A stretch of 64,000 nt of DNA from Gammaproteobacteria bacterium (lineage in GTDB: Bacteria; Pseudomonadota; Gammaproteobacteria; Nevskiales; Nevskiaceae): assembly GCA_026398875.1 (NCBI GenBank), contig JAPLSB010000014.1:32290-96289 (forward strand). Direction: 5' to 3'. The position numbers were made by a program, and so were the translations under genes. This document shows positions 26,403-36,939 of this stretch, piece after piece (within the stretch, counting starts at the first letter, position 1; each line of letters starts with the position of its first letter). A model generated the notes under the pieces. The model was not told where the DNA came from. It saw only the letters and a list, made by a program, of their open reading frames with translations, and searched no databases.

Positions 26403-27194
26403 ATGACCTACGAAAGCATCCTGTTCAGCATCGATGCCGGCATTGCCCGCATCACGCTGAATCGCCCGGACAAGCTCAACAGTTTTAATGCGGCCATGCA
26501 TCAGGAATTGCGCGACGCGATCAGCCGCACGGCGGCCGACCCAGCAGCGCGCGTGCTGCTGCTGACCGGCGCTGGCCGCGGCTTCTGCGCCGGACAGGAT
26601 CTTGCCGATCGCAGCGTCAGCGCCGATGCCGTTCCGGTCGATCTCGGGCACACGGTCGAGACGCTGTGGGCGCCGCTGGTGTTGAGCCTGCGCCGGCTGC
26701 GCAAGCCGGTGGTGGTGGCCGTCAATGGTGTCGCGGCCGGCGCCGGGGCCAACATCGCGCTGGCCGGCGACATCGTCATTGCGACGCGTTCGGCGAACTT
26801 CATCCAGTCGTTCTGCAAGCTTGGCCTGATCCCCGATACCGGCGGCACCTGGGCCTTGCCGCGTCTGGTCGGCACCGCACGCGCCATCGGGCTGGCGATG
26901 CTGGGTGACAAGCTCAGCGCCACGCAGGCTGCCGACTGGGGCCTGATCTGGAAGGCGGTTGATGACGATCATTTCTTGGCCGAAGTCGAGGCCTTGGTTG
27001 CCGGCCTTGCGGCGGCGCCGACGCGCGGTCTTGCCCGCACCAAGGAGCTGATCTACGAGAACGGCGCAGCCCCGTTGGAAGTGGCTCTGCAGCGCGAGGC
27101 CAACACCATGCGCGAGCTTGGCTACACGCATGACTACAAGGAAGGTGTTGCCGCTTTCCTCGCGAAACGTCCGGCGCTGTTCACCGGGAAATGA
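26403..27194 (+). CDS. paaG: 1,2-epoxyphenylacetyl-CoA isomerase PaaG
   Basis: This crotonase-fold protein has 263 residues. FCAGQDLADRSV, NGVAAGAGANIALAGDIV and FCKLGLIPDTGGTWALPRLV are hallmarks of PaaG, which converts ring-1,2-epoxyphenylacetyl-CoA to oxepin-CoA and also shifts the double bond later in the pathway. It ends AFLAKRPALFTGK and overlaps paaH by 4 bases. A GGAGGAG ribosome-binding region precedes it. Confidence 0.94.
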   Translation: MTYESILFSIDAGIARITLNRPDKLNSFNAAMHQELRDAISRTAADPAARVLLLTGAGRGFCAGQDLADRSVSADAVPVDLGHTVETLWAPLVLSLRRLRKPVVVAVNGVAAGAGANIALAGDIVIATRSANFIQSFCKLGLIPDTGGTWALPRLVGTARAIGLAMLGDKLSATQAADWGLIWKAVDDDHFLAEVEALVAGLAAAPTRGLARTKELIYENGAAPLEVALQREANTMRELGYTHDYKEGVAAFLAKRPALFTGK

Positions 27195-28726
27195 CCGCGC
27201 GCCAGACCGATCCGCTGCCGACCACGGCCACCGTCGCCGTCGTCGGCGCCGGGGCGATGGGCGCCGGCATTGCCCAGATCGCCGCGATCGCCGGTCATCC
27301 GGTGCTGCTGCACGACCTGCGTGCCGGTGCCGCTGCAACGGCAATCGCCGGCATCCGGGCGCAGATCGAAAAGCTCGCAGCGAAGGGCAAGCTTGATGCC
27401 GAGCGCGCAGCGGCATCATCTGCAGCGCTGCAGGCTGCCGACACGCTCGATGCGCTGCGCGATGCGCAGCTGGTCATCGAAGCGATCGTCGAAGACCTCG
27501 ATGCCAAGCAGGCGCTGTTCCTCCAGCTGGAAGCGCTGCTGGCCGACGACGCGATCCTGGCCAGCAACACCTCGTCGATCTCGATCACCGCGATCGGTGC
27601 GGTGCTGCTGCGGCCCGAGCGGCTGGTCGGCATGCATTTCTTCAATCCGGCGCCGCTGATGCCGCTGGTCGAAGTGATTGCCGGTGTCGCCACCGACAAG
27701 GCCGTTGCCGACTGCGTGTTCGCAACCGCCGAAGCCTGGGGCAAGACGCCGGTGCTGGCGCGTTCGACACCGGGCTTCATCGTCAATCGCGTGGCGCGGC
27801 CGTTCTATTCCGAAGGGCTCCGGCTGCTGCAGGAAGGGGTCTGCGACGCGGCAACGCTCGACGCCGTGATGCGCGAATCCGGCGGCTTCCGGATGGGGCC
27901 CTGCGAGCTGATGGACCTGATCGGCCACGACGTGAACTACACCGTGACCCGTTCGGTGTTCGATGCCTTCCATGGCGATCCGCGCTTTACGCCTTCGTTC
28001 GTGCAGCTGGAGCTGGTGCAGGCCGGCTATCTCGGCCGCAAGCGCGGACGCGGCTTCTACGACTACCGCGACGGTGCCGTGAACGCAGCACCGGTGACCG
28101 CCGGCGCGCAGCCGCGGCCATGGCGCATTGCGCTGAACATGGATCACCCGATGGGTGCGGCCCTGTCGAAGCGCATGTACGCCTCGGCCGCGCAGCCGCT
28201 GCAGATCCTGAGCGGTGTGGTCGACAGCCGCATCGCGACGATCGACGACAGCACCGCGCTGTTCGCCAGCGATGGCCGCAGCGCCACGGCCATGGCGCGG
28301 ACGCTGGGCCTGCCGGCGCTGGTGACGCTTGATCTGATGCTCGACCCGGCCACCGCGAAGCGCGCCGCGATCGCTGTATCCGCACACTGTTCCGCTGCCG
28401 CGCGCGATGCGGTGATCGGCATGCTGCAATCGGCCGGCTTCGCGGTGTCGGTGCTGGCTGATTCGCCGGGGCTCGTCGTGTTCCGCACCGTGGCGATGCT
28501 GGCCAACGAAGCCTTCGATGCCGTGCATCAGCAGGTCTGCAGCGAGGCGGCCGTCGATATCGCGATGCGTGGCGGCGTCGGCTATCCGATCGGCCCGGTC
28601 GAATGGGCGCAGCGCATCGGGCTGGATCGCGTGCTGGCCGGGCTCGACCATCTGCAGGCACATTACGGCGAGCCGCGTTACCGCGCGTCGGCACGTTTGC
28701 GGCATGCGGTTCAGGCGGCAACCTGA
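27191..28726 (+). CDS. paaH: 3-hydroxyadipyl-CoA dehydrogenase PaaH
   Basis: The protein has 511 residues, overlapping the paaG stop. The NAD site is VGAGAMGAGIAQIAAIAGH. The catalytic His is in GMHFFNPAPLMPLVEV, and PGFIVNRVARPFYSEGLRL is typical. A duplicated C-terminal 3HCDH domain follows (second half about 310-511), giving the long form common to PaaH. It oxidises 3-hydroxyadipyl-CoA to 3-oxoadipyl-CoA for PaaJ. Confidence 0.95.
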   Translation: MTARQTDPLPTTATVAVVGAGAMGAGIAQIAAIAGHPVLLHDLRAGAAATAIAGIRAQIEKLAAKGKLDAERAAASSAALQAADTLDALRDAQLVIEAIVEDLDAKQALFLQLEALLADDAILASNTSSISITAIGAVLLRPERLVGMHFFNPAPLMPLVEVIAGVATDKAVADCVFATAEAWGKTPVLARSTPGFIVNRVARPFYSEGLRLLQEGVCDAATLDAVMRESGGFRMGPCELMDLIGHDVNYTVTRSVFDAFHGDPRFTPSFVQLELVQAGYLGRKRGRGFYDYRDGAVNAAPVTAGAQPRPWRIALNMDHPMGAALSKRMYASAAQPLQILSGVVDSRIATIDDSTALFASDGRSATAMARTLGLPALVTLDLMLDPATAKRAAIAVSAHCSAAARDAVIGMLQSAGFAVSVLADSPGLVVFRTVAMLANEAFDAVHQQVCSEAAVDIAMRGGVGYPIGPVEWAQRIGLDRVLAGLDHLQAHYGEPRYRASARLRHAVQAAT

Positions 28727-28742
28727 CCCCCGGAATCCGCAG

Positions 28743-29210
28743 ATGATCGAATCGACGAAACAGCTGGTGATGAATGTCCTGATGACGGCCGACAGCGCCA
28801 ACTTCAGCGGCAATGTCCACGGCGGCCGCATCCTGTCGCTGCTCGATGGCGTCGCCTACGCCTGTGCAGCGCGCTACAGCCGCCGCTACGTGGTGACGCT
28901 GTCGGTCGACCAGATGTTCTTCAAGGAGCCGATCCACGTCGGTGATCTGGTGACCTTCAAGGCCGCGATCAACCACACCGGGCGCAGCTCGATGGAAGTC
29001 GGCATTCGTGTGGAAGCCGAAAACCTGCGCAGCGGCGAGCGCCGCCATACCAACAGCTGCTATTTCACGATGGTCGCGCTCGACGATCACAAGAAGCCGG
29101 CCGCCGTGCCGCAGCTGACGCTGGAAACCGACGACGAGCGCCGGCGCTGGGTCGAAGCCGAGCGCCGCCGCGATCAGCGCAAGGCCCAGACGACGAGGAC
29201 ACCCGCATGA
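28743..29210 (+). CDS. Hotdog-fold acyl-CoA thioesterase (YciA-like)
   Basis: The protein has 155 residues and is not PaaI, which is the next gene. The hotdog signature is MTADSANFSGNVHGGRILSL with LLDGVAY in the central helix and VDQMFFKEPIHVGD after it, as in YciA-type acyl-CoA hydrolases. A charged, Arg-rich C-terminal tail (RRRDQRKAQT) follows. Lying between paaH and paaI and overlapping paaI by 4 bases, it is a second thioesterase in the operon. A role in releasing CoA from dead-end pathway intermediates is plausible, as established for PaaI. Confidence 0.85.
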   Translation: MIESTKQLVMNVLMTADSANFSGNVHGGRILSLLDGVAYACAARYSRRYVVTLSVDQMFFKEPIHVGDLVTFKAAINHTGRSSMEVGIRVEAENLRSGERRHTNSCYFTMVALDDHKKPAAVPQLTLETDDERRRWVEAERRRDQRKAQTTRTPA

Positions 29211-29665
29211 CCGAAGTCGTTGCCGACGACGCGGGAGCACTGGCCGTGGCTCGTGCCAGCGCCGCTGCGATGTACGCCCGCGATGAAGCTTCGAAAGCGA
29301 TGGGCGCGGTACTGACCGACATCGGCCCCGGCTTCGCTGCGATGACCATGACCGTGCGCCGCGACATGCTCAACGGCTACGGCACCTGCCACGGCGGCAT
29401 GCTGTTCACGCTGGCCGATTCGGCGTTCGCATTCGCCTGCAACAGCCGCGACGAAGCGACCGTGGCCGCTGGCTGCTCGATCGAATTCCTGCGCGCCGGC
29501 CGCGAAGGCGATCAGCTGACCGCGACCGCCGTCGAGCGCGCCCGCAGCGGCAAGAGCGGCATCTACGACGTCACCGTCACCAACGCGGCCGGCGACGTGC
29601 TGGCGCTGTTTCGCGGCAAGTCGCTGAAGGTCGGCGGCTCGGTCATCGCGACGAAGCAGGCCTGA
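29207..29665 (+). CDS. paaI: Phenylacetate-pathway thioesterase PaaI
   Basis: The protein has 152 residues. The PaaI hotdog motif NGYGTCHGGMLFTLADSAFA includes the catalytic region, and CSIEFLRAGREGDQL follows. PaaI hydrolyses ring-hydroxylated and epoxidised phenylacetyl-CoA thioesters, which limits CoA trapping. It overlaps the upstream thioesterase gene (ATGA). About 130 bases follow before paaK, containing a 6-bp GCGGCG/CGCCGC hairpin at 29714-29731 but no obvious promoter. Confidence 0.94.
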   Translation: MTEVVADDAGALAVARASAAAMYARDEASKAMGAVLTDIGPGFAAMTMTVRRDMLNGYGTCHGGMLFTLADSAFAFACNSRDEATVAAGCSIEFLRAGREGDQLTATAVERARSGKSGIYDVTVTNAAGDVLALFRGKSLKVGGSVIATKQA

Positions 29666-29798
29666 AGCCGCGCTGCACGCGCAACACAGCGGCGCGCACG
29701 CGCTGCGATGCACGCGGCGCTTCGACGCCGCACGCTGGAAGCAGGACCGTCGCGCCAGTCAGAGCTGCGATGACAACGATCAGAGGAGGAGCTGGACG

Positions 29799-31133
<1,335 letters not shown>

Positions 31134-31177
31134 GCCCGGCGCATTCCTTTTCGTCACTCGCTTCCCGGATTTCGACC

Positions 31178-32383
31178 ATGACCCACGCCTACATCTGCGA
31201 CGCCGTTCGTACGCCATTCGGCCGCTACGGCGGTGCGCTCGCCTTGGTGCGTGCCGATGATCTTGCGGCACTGCCGATCGCGGCACTGATGCAGCGCAAT
31301 CCGAACGTCGATTGGGCAGCCGTCGACGACGTGCTGTACGGCTGCGCCAACGGCGCCGGCGAGGACAACCGCAACATCGGCCGCATGGCGGCACTGCTGG
31401 CCGGGCTGCCGGACACGGTGCCGGGCACGACGATCAACAGGCTGTGCGGTTCCAGTCTCGATGCGATCGGTCTGGCGGCGCGTTCGATCCGGTGCGGCGA
31501 AGCGGGCCTGGTGATTGCTGGCGGTGTCGAAAGCATGACCCGCGCGCCGTTCGTGATGGGCAAGGCCGACAGCGCCTTTTCGCGCGCCGCGAAAATCGAA
31601 GACACCACCATCGGCTGGCGCTTCGTCAACCCGCTGATGAAGGCAAAGTACGGCATCGATTCGATGCCGGAAACCGCCGAGAACGTCGCCGAGCAGTTCG
31701 GCATCGGCCGCGCCGATCAGGACGCCTTCGCGATCCGCAGCCAGCAGCGCTGGGCGGCGGCCCATGCGCAGGGCTATTTCGCTGGCGAGCTGGTGCCGGT
31801 CACGATTCCATCGAAGAACGGCGAGCCGACGCTGTTCACGGCAGACGAGCATCCGCGCCCGGAAACGACGCTGGCGATGCTGGCCAAACTGAAAGGCGTG
31901 GTGCGGCCGGACGGCACGGTCACCGCCGGCAATGCCAGCGGTGTCAACGATGGCGCCTGTGCCGTGCTGCTGGCGTCCGAAGCAGCGGCCGGCCGCTACG
32001 GCCTGCGGCCGCGTGCGCGAGTGCTGGCGATGGCAACGGTCGGACTGGCGCCAAGGATCATGGGTGTCGGGCCGGCACCGGCATCGAAGAAGGTGCTGGC
32101 GATGGCCGGCCTGCGGCTTGCCCAGATCGACGTCATCGAACTGAACGAAGCATTCGCGGCCCAAGGTCTGGCCGTGACCCGCGACCTCGGCCTGCCGGAT
32201 GACGCCGCGCACGTGAATCCGAACGGCGGCGCGATTGCCATCGGCCATCCGCTCGGCGCTTCCGGCGCACGGCTGGTGACCACGGCGGTCAACCAGCTTG
32301 AACGGGTCGGTGGCCGCTATGCGCTGTGCACGATGTGCATCGGTGTCGGTCAGGGCATCGCGCTGGTGATCGAGCGCGTCTGA
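31178..32383 (+). CDS. paaJ: 3-oxoadipyl-CoA/3-oxo-5,6-dehydrosuberyl-CoA thiolase PaaJ
   Basis: The protein has 401 residues, full thiolase length. The nucleophilic Cys lies in INRLCGSSLDAIG, the His in NPNGGAIAIGHPLGASGAR and the second Cys in ALCTMCIGVGQGIALVIE. YGCANGAGEDNRNIGRMA near the N-terminus is characteristic of the PcaF/PaaJ group. It cleaves the two 3-oxoacyl-CoA intermediates of the pathway. It is the last gene of the paa cluster and convergent with a LysR gene. Confidence 0.95.
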   Translation: MTHAYICDAVRTPFGRYGGALALVRADDLAALPIAALMQRNPNVDWAAVDDVLYGCANGAGEDNRNIGRMAALLAGLPDTVPGTTINRLCGSSLDAIGLAARSIRCGEAGLVIAGGVESMTRAPFVMGKADSAFSRAAKIEDTTIGWRFVNPLMKAKYGIDSMPETAENVAEQFGIGRADQDAFAIRSQQRWAAAHAQGYFAGELVPVTIPSKNGEPTLFTADEHPRPETTLAMLAKLKGVVRPDGTVTAGNASGVNDGACAVLLASEAAAGRYGLRPRARVLAMATVGLAPRIMGVGPAPASKKVLAMAGLRLAQIDVIELNEAFAAQGLAVTRDLGLPDDAAHVNPNGGAIAIGHPLGASGARLVTTAVNQLERVGGRYALCTMCIGVGQGIALVIERV

Positions 32384-32392
32384 GCAGAGATC

Positions 32393-32410
32393 CGCCCGTT
32401 CGTTCGGGCG
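32393..32410. terminator. Hairpin between paaJ and the convergent lysR-type gene
   Basis: A 6-bp all-G/C stem (CGCCCG / CGGGCG) with a TTCGTT loop lies in the 52-base gap between two converging genes. There is no U-tract on either strand, so its strength as a terminator is uncertain. Confidence 0.4.
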
Positions 32411-32435
32411 CGCGCGGCGGAGATCGAGGTGCGCT

Positions 32436-33317
32436 TCAGCCTTTGCGCATTTCCGCGACCAGGAAGTCGATCAGGCTGCGGGCGCGCTGGGTCAGGAAGC
32501 GGGTCTGCGGATAGACGATGCTGACCGGCTTCGGGATCGGGTAGTAGTCGTCGAGCAGCGGCACCAGACCGTGTGCTGCGAAGTCGCTGCGCACGAGCCA
32601 GTCGGGAATCTGGGCGATGCCGAGATCGGCCTGCACCGCCTGGCAGATCGCCTCGGCGTCATTGACGCGGATCGGGCCGGATACGTCGACGCTTTGCCGG
32701 CCGTGTTCGGACTCGAAGTGCCAGCGGCTCTGGGTGCCGGACACGATGCAGGCGTGCTGCGCCAGATCGAGCGGCGATTCCGGCCGCCCGTGCTGGGCCA
32801 GATAGCGCGCGCTGGCGACCGTGGTGTACTCGACGATGCCCAGCGAGCGCGCGATCAGCGTGTTCGATGGCAGCGTGCCGATGCGCACGCCGAGTTCCAG
32901 GCCTTCGCCGATCAGGTCGAGGATGTCGTCCTTCATGACGATGTCCAGCTTGACCTTCGGATAGCGCTCGATGAATCGCGCCAGCAGCGGCATCAGGCGA
33001 CGGCGGCCGTAGGAATGTGGAATGGTCAGGCGCAGCAGGCCGCTGGCTTCGGCCTTCTGGGCCTTGCGGGAAGCCGAGGTCAGGGCATTGACGGTGTCGA
33101 GCAGCTGGCGAGCGTGCTCGTACAGCTGCAGCGCTTCGTCGGTCGGGTGCAGCTTGCGCGTGGTGCGAGCGAACAGCTGCACGCCAAGGCTGGATTCGAG
33201 GCTGGCGATGATCTTGCTGATCGACGACTGCGTGGTGCCCATCTCGCGCGCGACAGCCGAAAAGCTGCCGACCTCGAGGGCACGGACGAAGACTTGATAC
33301 GCCTTGGTGCTGTCCAC
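32436..33317 (-). CDS. LysR-family transcriptional regulator
   Basis: The protein has 293 residues. The N-terminal winged helix is YQVFVRALEVGSFSAVAREM followed by TTQSSISKIIASLE and VQLFARTTRKLHPTDE. The effector-binding domain follows (about 90-290). It resembles the CrgA/AaeR-like LysR subgroup. It is 15 bases downstream of the DUF1329 gene on the same strand, so the two are probably one operon, divergent from styA. That makes it a candidate regulator of the styrene genes, although LysR genes more often lie directly divergent from their targets. Confidence 0.9.
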   Translation of the reverse strand: MDSTKAYQVFVRALEVGSFSAVAREMGTTQSSISKIIASLESSLGVQLFARTTRKLHPTDEALQLYEHARQLLDTVNALTSASRKAQKAEASGLLRLTIPHSYGRRRLMPLLARFIERYPKVKLDIVMKDDILDLIGEGLELGVRIGTLPSNTLIARSLGIVEYTTVASARYLAQHGRPESPLDLAQHACIVSGTQSRWHFESEHGRQSVDVSGPIRVNDAEAICQAVQADLGIAQIPDWLVRSDFAAHGLVPLLDDYYPIPKPVSIVYPQTRFLTQRARSLIDFLVAEMRKG

Positions 33318-33332
33318 GCGGTCGGCAGCGAC

Positions 33333-34715
33333 TCAGGAAGCGCCGAGGTGCGCCAGCGCGGCCTGGGTCAGGTAGCGGTCGTACAGGCGCGGGTCGTTGG
33401 CGCCGCTCAGATGAACGCTTTCGACTGCGCGCACTTGCTGGAGGCGGGTGACGCTGTCGGTCTGGATGTCCGAGGCGGTGACCTGGCACCAGCTCCAGTA
33501 CGGATGCTTGCCGTCCATGAACTTCTTGCTGCCGTTGTCGTACAGCGAGTATGCGCCGTCGAACGAGCGGTACGGCTTGCCGTTGCGATCGTAGGTGACC
33601 ATGCCGATCACCACCTGGTTGCGGGCGTCGAACCAGACGCGCTTTCTGGAGATCGGCGCGCGCGGGAACTTGATCGGTTCGGCGTCGACGATGATCGCTT
33701 CCGGCACCAGCTGCACGGTGGTGTCCCAGAAGGTCTTGCCTTTCGGCCCGCCGTGGGTGGCGTGCTCCCAGTTCGGATGGTCGGCGGCCCAGTTGTCGTC
33801 GAGCCCGGCCAGGAACGGCCCGCGGCCGACAATCCTGTAGTTGCCCCACGAGTACAGCGGATCACCGGCCGCCCAGGCATCGGACAGGAACAGCGTCAGC
33901 CCGGGCACCAGCGGTTCGAAGCGTTGATCGGTGGGAAATTGCCGAACGCGGCGGAACTCGGGCACGTAGCCGTACAGCGACGGCAGGGTGCTGTGGTCGT
34001 AATCCCAGATGTTCAGGAACGAGGTGCCGCGGAACTGCTTCGGCTCGGTGAAGAACACCGACTGGAAGCGCAGCCGGCCTTTCTGTTCCACCCAGTACGG
34101 CTTCGGCTCCATGCTGACCCGCGCGATTGGCGACATCTCGGCCCAGCCGCCGGAATAGCGGAAGCGGTCGGCGCCATCGCGGTTGATGTTGGCCAGCTGC
34201 ATCGCATAGAACGAGGCGTCGTGACGACCCCAGTTCAGCGTCTGTGCGGCGAATAGCTGGATCGCGTCCTTCGGATCCGGGAACGGATTGCCGCCGATCC
34301 ACGGCTCGCCGCTAGCCTTCTCGATGACATTGCCTCTGGCATCGAAGCCGGCCTTGCCAGCATTGCGCAGCGTCGCTTCGATGTATTCCCAAGGCGACAG
34401 GCGCATGACGTCGGTGGTGGTCTTGCCCAGCTTGAGCTTGCGGCCCTGCTTCAGGATCTGCTCGTAGCGCACCGGCTCCAGCAGGTCCTTGACCTGTTCG
34501 ACATTGCTGGCATCGATCACGTCACCAGTCTTGAGCTTGCCTTTGGTGTAGCCCTCGATCGACAGCAGCTCGTCCGGATAGGCCTTGCTGATCTCGCCGC
34601 TGGCGGCGATCGCCGTCGCCAGGGGCATCAGCACGCCGGTCGACAGCACGCCTTTCGCGGCATCGGCGAGAAACTTGCGCCGCGAATAGTCGCGGTCGAA
34701 ACGCAGACGTTTCAT
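33333..34715 (-). CDS. DUF1329 (LolA/LolB-like) exported protein with Tat signal
   Basis: The protein has 460 residues from ATG 34715. The N-terminus contains a twin-arginine motif (SRRKFL) followed by a hydrophobic stretch with Ala-rich end, consistent with Tat export. The rest matches DUF1329: WEYIEATLRNAGK, VWFDARNQVVIGMVTYDR and YDRYLTQAALAHLG. DUF1329 proteins recur beside hydrocarbon, steroid and aromatic catabolic genes and are thought to act in the periplasm or outer membrane on hydrophobic substrates; their function is not established. It is divergent from styA across a 262-base spacer, so a role in styrene handling is likely but inferred. Confidence 0.85.
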   Translation of the reverse strand: MKRLRFDRDYSRRKFLADAAKGVLSTGVLMPLATAIAASGEISKAYPDELLSIEGYTKGKLKTGDVIDASNVEQVKDLLEPVRYEQILKQGRKLKLGKTTTDVMRLSPWEYIEATLRNAGKAGFDARGNVIEKASGEPWIGGNPFPDPKDAIQLFAAQTLNWGRHDASFYAMQLANINRDGADRFRYSGGWAEMSPIARVSMEPKPYWVEQKGRLRFQSVFFTEPKQFRGTSFLNIWDYDHSTLPSLYGYVPEFRRVRQFPTDQRFEPLVPGLTLFLSDAWAAGDPLYSWGNYRIVGRGPFLAGLDDNWAADHPNWEHATHGGPKGKTFWDTTVQLVPEAIIVDAEPIKFPRAPISRKRVWFDARNQVVIGMVTYDRNGKPYRSFDGAYSLYDNGSKKFMDGKHPYWSWCQVTASDIQTDSVTRLQQVRAVESVHLSGANDPRLYDRYLTQAALAHLGAS

Positions 34716-34865
34716 GTGACGCTCCAGGTGAACCGGCGCCTGCTTGCAGGCGCGACGTGATGCCGTCATCGGCAGGTGATTGAGACGAGGGAACGACGTC
34801 GATGCCGCGCCTTCGCGCAGCCGTCGGGGCGCTGCAGGCGAAGTCAGCCTGCGACAGGGATTCAG

Positions 34866-34907
34866 TCCGAAAGCGAATAAGTATTAATCGATTATCGAAC
34901 TTTCGGA
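34866..34907. promoter_or_regulatory. Inverted repeat in the styA/DUF1329 divergent spacer
   Basis: TCCGAAAG (34866-34873) and CTTTCGGA (34900-34907) are perfect 8-bp arms 26 bases apart. The AT-rich interior contains the perfect palindrome TAATCGATTA (34885-34894). In an otherwise GC-rich spacer this marks a likely operator and promoter region serving styA and the divergent gene. Which regulator binds (LysR at 32.4 kb, AraC at 37.6 kb) cannot be told. Confidence 0.5.
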
Positions 34908-34977
34908 TCGATTCCACGCCCCGCAGAATCCGATACACGTTATTCACGCAGTTAATAAAAAACGGGGAGAAAGCCGG

Positions 34978-36249
34978 ATGAGCAAAAAGATCGGAATCGT
35001 CGGCGCCGGCACCGCAGGACTGCATCTGGGGCTTTACCTGCGCCAGCACGATGTCGACGTGACGATCTACACCGATCGCAAGCCGGAGGCCTATCGCGGC
35101 ATGCGGCTGCTCAACACGGTGGCCCATCACGCGCTGACGCTGGAGCGCGAGTCGGCGCTTGGCGTCAATCACTGGCCGGGCCAGAAGTTCGGCTACCACG
35201 GCCACTACTACTACATCGGCGTGCAGCCGCAGCCGCTGGCGTTCTACGGCGACCTGCATGCCCCCAGCCGGGCGGTCGACTACCGCATCTACCAGCCGCG
35301 GCTGACGGAGGATTTCCTCGATCGCGGCGGCCGCATCGAGTACCGCGACATCCGCGTCGACGAGGTATCGGCGATCAGCGCCCAGTACGACGCCACCGTG
35401 GTCTGCACCGGCAAGGGACCGTTCGGCCAGATGTTCGCGCACGAGCCTGCCCATTCGCCGTTCGATCGACCGCAGCGGGCGCTCTGCGTCGGTCTGTTCA
35501 AGGGCATCAGCGAGCGCGCGATCCGCGCGGTGACGATGAATTTCTCGCCCGGCGCTGGTGAGATGATCGAGATTCCGACCTGGACCTTCGATGGCCTGGC
35601 GACGGCACTGGTGATCGAGAACATCCCGGGTGGCGATCTGGAAGTGCTGGCCAAGACCAAGTACGAGGACAACCCCAAAGCCTTCCTGCGGCTGCTGCTC
35701 GACAAGCTGCGCAAGCATTACCCCGCCTGCGCCGAGCGCATCGACGAACGCGAATTCGATCTCGCCAATGGACCGCTGGATATCCTGCAGGGCGGCGTCA
35801 CGCCGACCGTGCGCAAGTCGCACGTGGTCCTCGACAACGGCCGTCTGGCAATCGCGCTTGGCGACGTGCAGGCGGTGGTCGATCCGGTGCTCGGGCAGGG
35901 TGCCAACATGGCGTCGTATGCGGCCTGGATGCTTGGCGAAGAGATGATCCGGCACGACGTCTACGACGAGCGCTTCATCGAACACGTCAACCTGCGGCGT
36001 CAGGACCGCGTGCTGGGCGCCACCCGCTGGACCAACTTCATGCTGACCAGCCTAAAGGCGATGCCGGTGGAACTGCAGCAGTTCATCGGCGCGCTGGCGC
36101 AGAACCGTGCGCTGGCAGACGAGTTCACCGACAACTTCAATTTCCCCGAGCGCCAGTGGGATTGCTTCGCCAGCCGCGAGCGGATGGCCGCCTGGGTGAG
36201 CAGCCGCCTGCGAGCGGCCCAGCCGCAGCCCATCGCGTTTGCCGCGTGA
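34978..36249 (+). CDS. styA: Styrene monooxygenase oxygenase component StyA
   Basis: The protein has 423 residues. It aligns along its whole length with StyA of styrene-degrading pseudomonads: [20 protein letters not shown] at the FAD site, [64 protein letters not shown] and [14 protein letters not shown] are all nearly identical to remembered StyA. It uses FADH2 delivered by StyB to form (S)-styrene oxide. It has a GGGGAGAAAG ribosome-binding region. No internal reductase is present, so it is a two-component type E monooxygenase. Confidence 0.96.
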   Translation: MSKKIGIVGAGTAGLHLGLYLRQHDVDVTIYTDRKPEAYRGMRLLNTVAHHALTLERESALGVNHWPGQKFGYHGHYYYIGVQPQPLAFYGDLHAPSRAVDYRIYQPRLTEDFLDRGGRIEYRDIRVDEVSAISAQYDATVVCTGKGPFGQMFAHEPAHSPFDRPQRALCVGLFKGISERAIRAVTMNFSPGAGEMIEIPTWTFDGLATALVIENIPGGDLEVLAKTKYEDNPKAFLRLLLDKLRKHYPACAERIDEREFDLANGPLDILQGGVTPTVRKSHVVLDNGRLAIALGDVQAVVDPVLGQGANMASYAAWMLGEEMIRHDVYDERFIEHVNLRRQDRVLGATRWTNFMLTSLKAMPVELQQFIGALAQNRALADEFTDNFNFPERQWDCFASRERMAAWVSSRLRAAQPQPIAFAA

Positions 36250-36281
36250 GCGCAGGCGGATCGTCGACAGCAGCGCGATCG

Positions 36282-36809
36282 ATGGCCTTCGAAAAGCCGC
36301 CCATGCGTCGTTCGGCCAAAGCCGCCAGCACCGGCAGCCCGGTGGATCCGGATCAGTTCCGGCACTCGGTGTCGCTATTCGCGACCGGGATCGTCGTGCT
36401 GACCTGCGAGGACGACGACGGCGAGGTCCACGGCATGACCGTCAACAGCTTCACGTCGGTCAGTCTCGATCCACCGACCGTGCTGGTGTCGCTGCGGGCA
36501 GGCAAGTCGCATCGCCTGATTTCCCGCAATGGCCGCTACGGCGCCTGCATCCTGCACGAGGATCAGCAGAGCTTCTCGGTCCATTTCAGCGGCCGCCCGC
36601 AGGAAGCGCTGAGGCCGGACTTCATCGTCCGCCACCGCCTGCCGACCCTGCGCAAGTGTCTGGCCTGGTTCGAATGCGAAACCGTCGAGAAACTGCAGAT
36701 ACACGATCACACGCTGTTCGTGGCGCAGATCACCGCCTGCGGCAGCGAAGGCGGTGCGCCGCTGATGTTCTACGGCAGCCGCTATCACCGGACCGCGACG
36801 GCCGCCTGA
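36282..36809 (+). CDS. styB: Styrene monooxygenase flavin reductase StyB
   Basis: The protein has 175 residues from ATG 36282; a GTG at 36246 overlapping the styA stop (GTGA) would couple the two genes and add 12 residues. It belongs to the flavin-reductase-like FMN-binding split barrel family, with FRHSVSLFATGIVVL, HGMTVNSFTSVSLDPPTVLV, LAWFECE and DHTLFVAQI matching StyB. It supplies reduced FAD to StyA at the expense of NADH. Confidence 0.93.
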   Translation: MAFEKPPMRRSAKAASTGSPVDPDQFRHSVSLFATGIVVLTCEDDDGEVHGMTVNSFTSVSLDPPTVLVSLRAGKSHRLISRNGRYGACILHEDQQSFSVHFSGRPQEALRPDFIVRHRLPTLRKCLAWFECETVEKLQIHDHTLFVAQITACGSEGGAPLMFYGSRYHRTATAA

Positions 36810-36939
36810 GCGGCATCAGCGGCGGGACGATGTAGAGAACTGCGTCTGCAAGCCCGTGCAACGGCAAGTGGACGCTGACAACGAGCGACCGGCGAGCATC
36901 GATCGGCCGCATCACGCGTGCGACAGGAGTGCAATCACG

